From: Bacteroidales bacterium
Lineage (GTDB): Bacteria; Bacteroidota; Bacteroidia; Bacteroidales; S143-33
Direction of reading: 5' to 3'
DNA: 7,093 bases
Assembly: GCA_027083655.1 (NCBI GenBank)
Contig: JALWNS010000513.1
Span: 2,190-9,282 of the forward strand
The position numbers and the translations under genes are program-made. Under the pieces are notes generated by a model. That model was not told the DNA's origin and ran no database searches. It saw only the letters and a program-made list of their open reading frames with translations. Shown here piece after piece: positions 1 through 5,546 of the stretch (position 1 is the first letter of the stretch; every line of letters starts with the position of its first letter).

Positions 1-655
1 CTCTATTGGTTCATACAACCAAGCAACTAACCAGGAAGAGCTCATCTTTATCACTGGTCTAAATGAATTACACCAGGGTATAGAGCTTGAAGCTTATCTG
101 CATCCAACAACTTGGATGGACTTGAGCCTTATCGGTTCTACAGGAAATTGGATTTACACTAATGATGTCTCTGGCCAGTACTCTTCTTATGATGACCAGA
201 CCGGTACAGTTACTGTTGAGACACAGACATACTATACAAAAGGATTAAAAGTTGGTGATGCTCCACAGACGCAGTTTGCTGGTATGTTGACACTCAAACC
301 TGTTGAAGGCTTGAGACTCCAGCTTGAAGGACGTTATTACACAGATTATTATTCTAACTTCGAGCCTACAAGCCGTACAGATGAGAACGACCGTGCACAG
401 GTATGGCAAGTTCCTGATTACTACCTATTTGACCTGCACATGTCTTATGGTTTCAACATAGGTAATTACAAGATGACTGTATTTGGTCATGTATTCAACT
501 TGCTCAACGCCCTGTACGTATCTGACGCTACAGACAATAGCCGTTACAATGGTTACTATGGATATTCTGGAGAGCTTAGCCATACTGTTAACTCTGCAGA
601 AGTATTCGTAGGTTTGCCACGGACATTCAACTTTGGCTTCCGCGTTGACTTCTAA
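1..655 (+). CDS. TonB-dependent outer-membrane receptor, C-terminal part (5' end outside window)
   Basis: The frame is open from base 2 to the TAA at 653-655, giving 217 residues of a longer protein. There is no start at the edge: residues continue upstream of the first ATG (116) as SIGSYNQATNQEE..., then LHQGIELEAYLHPTTW, a typical barrel-strand segment, so the gene begins outside the window. The fragment has the alternating aromatic/polar pattern of outer-membrane beta strands (LEGRYYTDYYSNF, YYLFDLHMSYGF, YKMTVFGHVFNLLNALYVSDA). It ends GLPRTFNFGFRVDF, with the terminal Phe usual for BAM-inserted barrels. NLLNxxYVSDATD near the end is the conserved region of Bacteroidota TonB-dependent receptors. 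The family imports nutrients or siderophores across the outer membrane using TonB energy. The substrate cannot be told, because the plug domain and any SusD-like partner are not visible. A terminator follows directly and the gene is convergent with all its neighbours. Confidence 0.88.
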   Translation, partial: SIGSYNQATNQEELIFITGLNELHQGIELEAYLHPTTWMDLSLIGSTGNWIYTNDVSGQYSSYDDQTGTVTVETQTYYTKGLKVGDAPQTQFAGMLTLKPVEGLRLQLEGRYYTDYYSNFEPTSRTDENDRAQVWQVPDYYLFDLHMSYGFNIGNYKMTVFGHVFNLLNALYVSDATDNSRYNGYYGYSGELSHTVNSAEVFVGLPRTFNFGFRVDF

Positions 656-675
656 TTAAGACATTGTAAAACACT

Positions 676-705
676 AGAGGGAGCACCAGTGTGCTCCCTC
701 TTTTT
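676..705 (+). terminator. Intrinsic terminator of the TonB-dependent receptor gene
   Basis: A perfect inverted repeat, GAGGGAGCAC (677-686) and GTGCTCCCTC (691-700), encloses the 4-base loop CAGT. One further A-T pair (676/701) is possible. TTTTT follows at 701-705, then ATTAT. It lies 21 bases after the receptor stop codon. The T-tract is on the + strand side, so it should act on the receptor transcript. Confidence 0.88.
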
Positions 706-712
706 ATTATAC

Positions 713-744
713 CAGAACGAGCGCAACCACAGGCGCTCGTTCTG
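713..744. terminator. Second hairpin between convergent genes, possible 3' end of the hisS-DUF1858 transcript
   Basis: A perfect 12-bp inverted repeat, CAGAACGAGCGC (713-724) and GCGCTCGTTCTG (733-744), has an 8-base loop. It lies 8 bases beyond the T-tract of the first hairpin and 46 bases past the DUF1858 stop. On the - strand it is followed by GGTATAATAAAAAG, which is not a clear U-tract. On the + strand it is followed by GTTTGC. The stem is strong and well placed to end or protect the leftward transcript, but it is not a textbook terminator in either direction, so the role is inferred from position. Confidence 0.5.
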
Positions 745-790
745 TTTGCTAACTATTTTTGCAATACAACTAAAAGAATAAAATAAGCTG

Positions 791-1090
791 TTATTTATGC
801 TCCAACTCGTCGGGATCTATTTTCTCTACGTCAATTTTCTTAACATTCTTGAGCTCTTCTTCCTCTTTTGGAGGGTTCTTGTAAAGCTCGTTCAGATCAC
901 GGACAAACTGATCAATGTCTTCTGGTCCGAAGCCTTTTTCTTCGGCGGCTTCTTCTAGTGTGCCCCAGATTGGTTCACCACACACAATACAACGTATTCC
1001 TTTCTCCATGAGGTACTTAACACTACCTGGCACTTTGTCCACCAGTTCTTCTATTGTGGTATCCTTGGTTATTACAAAGTCATCTGCCAT
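791..1090 (-). CDS. DUF1858-family protein with a CxxC pair
   Basis: This 99-residue protein starts at an ATG six bases after the hisS stop, so the two are almost certainly co-transcribed. Residues 5-69 match the DUF1858 pattern: ITKDTTIEELVDKVPGSVKYL, then GIRCIVCGEPIWGTLEEAAEEKG, then a helix ending in LNELY. This is the small domain also found at the N-terminus of ScdA/RIC-type di-iron proteins and in 'hydrid-cluster protein-associated redox disulfide' entries. Cys34 and Cys37 form the conserved CxxC, suggesting a redox or metal-binding role. Residues 73-99 form an acidic and lysine-rich tail (PPKEEEELKNVKKIDVEKIDPDELEHK) outside the domain. No signal peptide is visible, so it is probably cytoplasmic. 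The molecular function of stand-alone members is not known to me, and the link to histidyl-tRNA synthetase is positional only. Confidence 0.85.
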   Translation of the reverse strand: MADDFVITKDTTIEELVDKVPGSVKYLMEKGIRCIVCGEPIWGTLEEAAEEKGFGPEDIDQFVRDLNELYKNPPKEEEELKNVKKIDVEKIDPDELEHK

Positions 1091-1096
1091 GGCTTT

Positions 1097-2647
1097 TTAT
1101 TTTTGAAGTTTGTTTTTCACATACTCAACGACCTGGTCAAGTGGCACTTGCTGCTGGACCTGTTCTTTCCACTGATGCTTGTCTGTAATTTGATCTGCAA
1201 GCTCTTTGCCAAGGCGCAAATCCCTGACAGTAATGACATTTTGTCTGAGCTCATCCTCTCCAAGCAGCAAAGCAAGAGGGCTATTTTTCTGGTCTGCATA
1301 AGAGAGCTGCTGCTTCAAGCCGCGGCGGTTGCCATAATAAATCTCTGTATCAATGCCTGCATTTCTGAGTTTCAACGCCAGACGTTGATATTCAAGCATC
1401 ATTTCCGGATCAAACACAACAATTAGTACCGGTCCTGTATATTCTGGAACAAGCCCCTGGTTAATAAGTACTTCTGCCAGCCTGTCCACGCCAATAGAAG
1501 CTCCTGTGGCAGGAACACGTATCCCCAGGATACGTTGCACAAGTCCGTCATAGCGGCCACCACCTGAGATAGAACCCACTCGGCGCTTGCGTCCTTTCTC
1601 GTCTTTGTACGTACCCAGATATTCTACTTCAAATATAGGACCTGTGTAATAGCCCATTCCACGAATCATTGTCGGGTCAAAAATAGCCCTGTCATCATTG
1701 TAACCAAGACCTGAGAGAATATCACCAATGCGCCTGAGCTCTCCAAGTCCCTGGTCAAACAGTTCATTACCAACGTTCAAATCCGTGAGTTTACCCAGCA
1801 CATCTGCCCTACCCGGGGTGTTTTCGAACGAATAGAAAAACTGCATTATCCTATCAATCAACCCATTATCCAATCCCAGGCCTGAAATAAAAGCACCAGA
1901 AGCCTTGTCTTCCCTACCCTTTCCTAGCTCCTGGGCAACGCCCTGCATTCCGATCTTGTCTGCCTTGTCAACTATGCGCAAGATAGCCTGCTCCAATTCC
2001 TCTGACTCAACGCCAACGGCGCGGAGATAACCCTTCACAAGTTTACGGTTGTTTATACGGACAACATACTTTCCACGGCTAATACCAATGTTTTCCAGTG
2101 CATCGGACAACACCATTACATTCTCTGCATCCACTGCGACGTCATCGCTCCCCACTGTATCAAAATCCAATTGCCAGAACTCACGGAAGCGTCCTGGATC
2201 TAGCTTTGCCTCAAAACGGAACACTGGACCAAACTGGAAACGGCGGAACAGTGGCGCACGGCCTTCCTTGAGCTGGTTGTGGATAAACCGCTGCCATACC
2301 ATTTCGCTATACATACGTGCCAGTGGCGCTGTCAGGTCATAACGCATTGTAAGGAAATGATTGGTCATCAATACATTATTCTGCTCATCGCGTAATTCAT
2401 TACCCTTTTCGTCGTATTGTGGCTCCTGTTCTGGATTGCGGAAAGAGTAAATACCATCGGCTACCTCGTCTGCATCTGGAAGGTATTTACCCAGAAGCTC
2501 TGCATATTCCAACACAGGGCTATCCCAATGCTCAAAACCATAACGGCGGTAAATCTCTGTGGCCCTCTGGATAATATGCCAACGAACCGAATTTAGACGT
2601 GAATCAATATCCCTAAAACCCTTTACTTTACGTGGAAAAATACCCAT
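1097..2647 (-). CDS. hisS: Histidine--tRNA ligase, atypical (alphaproteobacterial-like) type
   Basis: This class II synthetase charges tRNA-His with histidine in the cytoplasm. With the ATG at 2647 the product has 516 residues, against about 420-460 for most bacterial HisRS. In order it has: an N-terminal PRKVKGFRDI segment; RYDLTAPLAR (102-111); motif 2, FRFEAKLDPGRFREFWQ (143-159); HisA motif 1, RGMGYYTGPIFE (329-340); GGGRYDG (362-368) with PATGASIGVDRL; and an anticodon-binding domain from about residue 403. Canonical HisRS has ERPQxGR in the motif 2 loop, whereas this one has EAKLDPGR. That loop, YYTGPIFE, and the C-terminal YADQKNSPLALLLGEDE region resemble alphaproteobacterial HisRS. 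An in-frame TTG at 2683 would add 12 residues but lies upstream of the predicted -7 element, so ATG 2647 is preferred; it is followed by MGIFPRKVKGFRD, which fits the family N-terminus. The DUF1858 gene follows after 6 bases. Confidence 0.95.
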   Translation of the reverse strand: MGIFPRKVKGFRDIDSRLNSVRWHIIQRATEIYRRYGFEHWDSPVLEYAELLGKYLPDADEVADGIYSFRNPEQEPQYDEKGNELRDEQNNVLMTNHFLTMRYDLTAPLARMYSEMVWQRFIHNQLKEGRAPLFRRFQFGPVFRFEAKLDPGRFREFWQLDFDTVGSDDVAVDAENVMVLSDALENIGISRGKYVVRINNRKLVKGYLRAVGVESEELEQAILRIVDKADKIGMQGVAQELGKGREDKASGAFISGLGLDNGLIDRIMQFFYSFENTPGRADVLGKLTDLNVGNELFDQGLGELRRIGDILSGLGYNDDRAIFDPTMIRGMGYYTGPIFEVEYLGTYKDEKGRKRRVGSISGGGRYDGLVQRILGIRVPATGASIGVDRLAEVLINQGLVPEYTGPVLIVVFDPEMMLEYQRLALKLRNAGIDTEIYYGNRRGLKQQLSYADQKNSPLALLLGEDELRQNVITVRDLRLGKELADQITDKHQWKEQVQQQVPLDQVVEYVKNKLQK

Positions 2648-2670
2648 ATCTTTACATTTTTGTTGGACAT

Positions 2671-2701
2671 CAAAAGTAAACAATTATTCACTTAAACCAA
2701 A
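2671..2701 (-). promoter_or_regulatory. Predicted Bacteroidota-type promoter for hisS
   Basis: Read on the - strand, TTTG (2701-2698) is followed by 19 bases and then TACTTTTG (2678-2671). This fits the Bacteroidota primary-sigma form TTTG at -33 and TAnnTTTG at -7. Transcription would begin several bases downstream, leaving a short leader before the ATG at 2647. The -33 element overlaps the last codons of the upstream small membrane protein gene, so hisS can be expressed separately from it. Basis: sequence match to a known consensus; activity is inferred. Confidence 0.62.
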
Positions 2702-2985
2702 AACCTAAAAACTAAAATGATAGCTGCATATATCAGTGTGGCAAGGATAATACCACGTGCGAAACGGTCCCATTTCAATCCATAAACGATTAGAAAACCT
2801 ATTAAATTAGCCAAAACACCCAGGCTAAGGACTTTAGATGTTAGTTTCATCTCCCCTACTTCAATCAAAAAAGTGTGAAAAGTAATATGAAAAGGTGCTA
2901 CCAAGTAATAAACATATACACCAATAAGTGGCAAAATCAACCCTAATGCCACTCCATACCCCTGGCGGTCAATCTTTTGTGCCAT
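2692..2985 (-). CDS. Small three-helix inner-membrane protein of unknown function
   Basis: The chosen ATG at 2985 gives 97 residues beginning MAQKIDRQGYG. Three hydrophobic segments lie at about 11-30 (VALGLILPLIGVYVYYLVA), 51-70 (KVLSLGVLANLIGFLIVYGL) and 77-96 (RGIILATLIYAAIILVFRFL). Basic residues KWDR separate the last two. A longer reading from 3087 would add a non-membrane stretch that overlaps the upstream gene by 119 bases and is less credible. The chosen start still overlaps the upstream stop by 17 bases, suggesting translational coupling to the YiiX-like gene. I do not recognise a characterised family, and no catalytic motif is visible. Context suggests a membrane component in a unit with a permease and an exported hydrolase-fold protein. 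Confidence 0.75.
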   Translation of the reverse strand: MAQKIDRQGYGVALGLILPLIGVYVYYLVAPFHITFHTFLIEVGEMKLTSKVLSLGVLANLIGFLIVYGLKWDRFARGIILATLIYAAIILVFRFLV

Positions 2986-3628
2986 AGCTTTTGTTTTTAT
3001 CAATTCTGCCCAAAAGATACAAAACTTTAAGATATCTGGACCGGGAATAATCTGCTGGATTACATCCCAGGCTATCCTGTGGTACACTCATTCCCATCTG
3101 GCCGAAATACTCCACCCATACCTGCGGCATGTGTCCATCTGCTAGCGAGTAAAAATTCATAGGATATACATGAAAAAAATCTGACCCAAAGGCATGCCGG
3201 AACATGAAATAAACCAGCTCACTGCAATAATATGCATCATTAGATAATGAGAACACGGTATCATAGGGCTTACCAACCAGGCTCATGCCATATTCGATAG
3301 CCTGTGGCAACATCGACTGGTAAGGACGCCGCAGACGTGCCACGAGGACCTTGGGCATGCCTTTGCTATCCACGCTCCTGCGGAGAAAATCATCCAGAGG
3401 TGTGAGACGCACACTACCGTAGGCTTCTAAAACATATTTTTCACCTGCAGAATCTACTACTATTCCTACATGTGAAATACGGTAATGCTTATAGCCAAAT
3501 GTTGCCTCTTCAATGGCCTCGCATAGCGGACCACACTGTAGCTGCTGAAACAAAAAATCCCCTTGCCTGACCAATTGTTGCGGACTTACCAGGCCGAGAG
3601 AGAACAAGAGAAAATACAAAAACCTCAT
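2969..3628 (-). CDS. Exported YiiX/YebB-like permuted NlpC/P60 (papain-fold) protein
   Basis: The product has 219 residues and starts at an ATG 10 bases after the permease stop. Residues 1-18 (MRFLYFLLFSLGLVSPQQ) look like a signal peptide without a lipobox cysteine, so it is probably periplasmic. The body follows the YiiX order: RQGDFLF (21-27), SHVGIVV with His53, LEAYG with Glu68, GKPYD (119-123), and YYCSELVYFMF with Cys135. In this circularly permuted papain-like family the His of HVG and the Cys before SELV form the catalytic pair. Members are cysteine hydrolases of amide or ester bonds; the natural substrate is generally unknown, and cell-wall peptides or lipids are possible. Both key residues are present, so it may be active. 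After the core, residues about 150-219 form a less conserved tail ending LLGRIDKNKSYGTKD. The last 17 bases overlap the start of the small membrane protein gene. Confidence 0.82.
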   Translation of the reverse strand: MRFLYFLLFSLGLVSPQQLVRQGDFLFQQLQCGPLCEAIEEATFGYKHYRISHVGIVVDSAGEKYVLEAYGSVRLTPLDDFLRRSVDSKGMPKVLVARLRRPYQSMLPQAIEYGMSLVGKPYDTVFSLSNDAYYCSELVYFMFRHAFGSDFFHVYPMNFYSLADGHMPQVWVEYFGQMGMSVPQDSLGCNPADYSRSRYLKVLYLLGRIDKNKSYGTKD

Positions 3629-3638
3629 AACAAGTAAT

Positions 3639-5420
3639 TTACATATACAAATAACTGAGGATTAAGATTGCTACAAATCCATAAATCACGGTCAACGGCA
3701 GACCTATTCTGATAAAGTCCCTGAACTTATATCCTCCTGCACCATAAACCATTGTGTTAGTCTGGTAACCAATAGGCGTCATAAAACTAGCCGTTGCACC
3801 ATAAGTCATTGTCAAGACTGTTACAACAGGAGGAATACCTGACTCTTTGGCAATAGTCAATACAATGGGGAAAAGAATAGCAACTGCAGCCTTATTTGTA
3901 ATAAAACTACCAATAAGGTTTGTAATTATAAAAATCCCTGCCAATAGGCCATAAACTCCCAGAGGGCGGAACATGTCAATAATAAAATCTGCCAATAATG
4001 TTGCTGCCCCTGTTTTCATCATAGCATAGCCATACGCAAGTGCCATAACAAGCAGGAAGGCCAGATCATAATCCATTTGTTCGCCCAGGCGTTTAGGGGT
4101 TGTTATCTTAAATAAAGTCAGTATTATAAGCAATGATACAACTCCAACGAAAAGGCTAACAATTTTCAATGCTCCTAAAACAATAACTACCAATGTTCCT
4201 ATGCCCAGGATTAAATACTTGTACAATGGTAACTTAGTGAATTCTTTGACCTTGGATATAACATAAAAATCCCTGACATCCTTGGTTAAAGCCCAAAATT
4301 TATCACCTACTAACAACAAGATCGCATCACCAGGTTTTATTTTTATCTCAGAAATTTTTCCTTTTATTTTCTCTCCATTACGGTGTATTGCAATTGCTGT
4401 GGCATCGTATAATGCCCTGAAATTAATATCTTTAACCCTCCTGTTAATTAGCCAGGAATTGTTGGACACCACTATCTCAACTACATTAACCTGATTCTTT
4501 AACATAAACATGCCCACACTAGGAAAACGTAAATCATTTGATTCGCTTAGCAAATCAGAAATAGCCTGTGATGAGCCCTCGAGTAGCAAAATGTCATTCT
4601 CCTGTAATTTTATATGCTCGACACTAATTGTAAATATCTGATCCTCACGTATTATCTGTGATAAATAAAGGCCACTAAACTTTTCACTCACTTCTTTAAA
4701 ACGCTTACCTACCAGCGGTGAACCTTCTACTATTTGTGCCTCAATAAAATAGTCTCTTACATAATTAGCCTGTTTTTGTATATCCTTTTTTCTGCTTTTA
4801 GATGGCAATAGATAATAACCAATTGTAAGCATGTAAATAATACCTATAACAACCATCACTCCCCCCACTGGAGTAAAATCAAAAATATTTAGAGGCTCAA
4901 AATTCGGGAAAATGGTCTGGTCGGCAATCATACCGTTGACTATCATGTTTGTACCTGTACCAATAAGTGTCGAAGCACCTCCGAGAATTGCAGCATAAGA
5001 AAGGGGTATCATTAACTTCGAAGGACTAACTTTATGTTTACGGCTCCACTCCTTAACATAGGGTATCATTATGGCAACTATAGGGGTATTATTCAGAAAA
5101 GCAGATAAAGGTGAGATAATAACCATAAGCCTTAACAAAAAACCTCTTGTTGTCTTAACCCCACGAAAAGCCCAATCAAAAATAGCATTGAGCATGTGTG
5201 TTTCTTCGAATATGCTTCCCAATAAAAGCAGCGACAAAACCACTGCTACATGCTCATTTGCTACTCCACTCAACATCTCCGAAGGAGTAATCACACCGAA
5301 TAATACCAGGATTGTGACTGCTATCAAAAAAGTAAACCCAGGTCCCAGTAAATCAAACCATAAGGAAATAAGTATAAAAACCAAGGTTACCAATATCAAA
5401 ATAACATCTAATCCTAACAT
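3639..5420 (-). CDS. SLC13/DASS-family permease with two central TrkA_C (RCK_C) domains
   Basis: The ATG at 5420 gives 593 residues of a polytopic inner-membrane carrier. The N-terminal half (about 1-205) is membranous and holds the first substrate/sodium-site signatures, FLNNTPIVAIMIP (108-120) and GTGTNMIVNG (154-163). A soluble middle carries two TrkA_C-like repeats: about 225-292 (VEGSPLVGKRF... LQENDILLLEG) and about 310-388 (VVSNNSWLINRRVKDI... IKPGDAILLLVGD). The C-terminal half repeats the membrane fold with ITNKAAVAILFP (507-518) and MTPIGYQTNTMVYGAGGYKF (548-566). Relatives carry sulfate, dicarboxylates or other anions, usually with Na+; the substrate here cannot be decided, and no sulfate-assimilation gene is adjacent. 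Lys510 sits where many relatives have Asn or Thr. A TTG at 5447 would add 9 residues but lies inside the predicted -7 element, so the ATG is preferred. The gene leads a unit with the YiiX-like gene. Confidence 0.88.
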   Translation of the reverse strand: MLGLDVILILVTLVFILISLWFDLLGPGFTFLIAVTILVLFGVITPSEMLSGVANEHVAVVLSLLLLGSIFEETHMLNAIFDWAFRGVKTTRGFLLRLMVIISPLSAFLNNTPIVAIMIPYVKEWSRKHKVSPSKLMIPLSYAAILGGASTLIGTGTNMIVNGMIADQTIFPNFEPLNIFDFTPVGGVMVVIGIIYMLTIGYYLLPSKSRKKDIQKQANYVRDYFIEAQIVEGSPLVGKRFKEVSEKFSGLYLSQIIREDQIFTISVEHIKLQENDILLLEGSSQAISDLLSESNDLRFPSVGMFMLKNQVNVVEIVVSNNSWLINRRVKDINFRALYDATAIAIHRNGEKIKGKISEIKIKPGDAILLLVGDKFWALTKDVRDFYVISKVKEFTKLPLYKYLILGIGTLVVIVLGALKIVSLFVGVVSLLIILTLFKITTPKRLGEQMDYDLAFLLVMALAYGYAMMKTGAATLLADFIIDMFRPLGVYGLLAGIFIITNLIGSFITNKAAVAILFPIVLTIAKESGIPPVVTVLTMTYGATASFMTPIGYQTNTMVYGAGGYKFRDFIRIGLPLTVIYGFVAILILSYLYM

Positions 5421-5444
5421 AAACCTACTTTTTCGGCTCGATAA

Positions 5445-5473
5445 CAAAAATAGCAGATTTATTAATGTGCAAA
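5445..5473 (-). promoter_or_regulatory. Predicted Bacteroidota-type promoter for the permease unit
   Basis: On the - strand, TTTG (5473-5470) is followed by 17 bases and TATTTTTG (5452-5445), a full match to TAnnTTTG. The spacing is slightly shorter than the roughly 19-20 bases usual for this promoter class. The predicted start of transcription falls between 5445 and the ATG at 5420, giving a very short leader. The site lies just downstream of the hairpin at 5495-5531, consistent with one transcript ending and another beginning. Confidence 0.55.
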
Positions 5474-5494
5474 AATTTTTAACAACACGATTAT

Positions 5495-5531
5495 AGGCGG
5501 CACAATCTAATTTTTCTCAACGGTGCCGCCT
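5495..5531 (-). terminator. Hairpin after the nuclease-fold gene, possible terminator
   Basis: A perfect 9-bp inverted repeat, AGGCGGCAC (5495-5503) and GTGCCGCCT (5523-5531), encloses a 19-base AT-rich loop. It lies 15 bases after the stop of the nuclease-fold gene and before the permease promoter. On the - strand the stem is followed by ATAATCGTGTTGTTAAAAATTTTT, so the T-run comes too late for a classic intrinsic terminator. The location supports an end of the upstream transcript; a regulatory hairpin is the alternative. Confidence 0.5.
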
Positions 5532-5546
5532 GTAGTGTATACTTTT

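Noticed and set aside
915..1426. Open + strand frames opposite the DUF1858 gene and the hisS 3' end
   Set aside because: They are antisense to genes with clear family motifs, have unremarkable residue patterns and show no promoter or start context.
2049..2342. 97-codon + strand frame inside hisS
   Set aside because: It is a shadow of a conserved synthetase region (motif 2 lies on the opposite strand), with a Ser/Arg-rich composition and no recognisable domain.
2986..3087. N-terminal extension of the small membrane protein (MYHRIAWDVIQ...)
   Set aside because: It would overlap the YiiX-like gene by 119 bases, and the added residues look like out-of-frame translation of that gene. The ATG at 2985 precedes the membrane segments directly.
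1097..3628. Higher GC of hisS as proof of horizontal transfer
   Set aside because: Hand counts of single 60-base lines gave 35/60 in hisS (1501-1560, 2221-2280) and 20/60 in the permease (4201-4260), but also 38/60 in the YiiX-like gene (3301-3360). The difference is therefore not specific to hisS.
5471..5480. AAAAATTTTT palindrome as an operator
   Set aside because: It is a simple AT palindrome of the kind expected by chance in this AT-rich intergenic stretch, and part of it is already explained as the -33 region.
5071..5496. 141-codon + strand frame opposite the permease 5' end
   Set aside because: It is antisense to the N-terminal membrane half of the permease, has low-complexity Lys/Asn/Ile content and runs through the predicted permease promoter.
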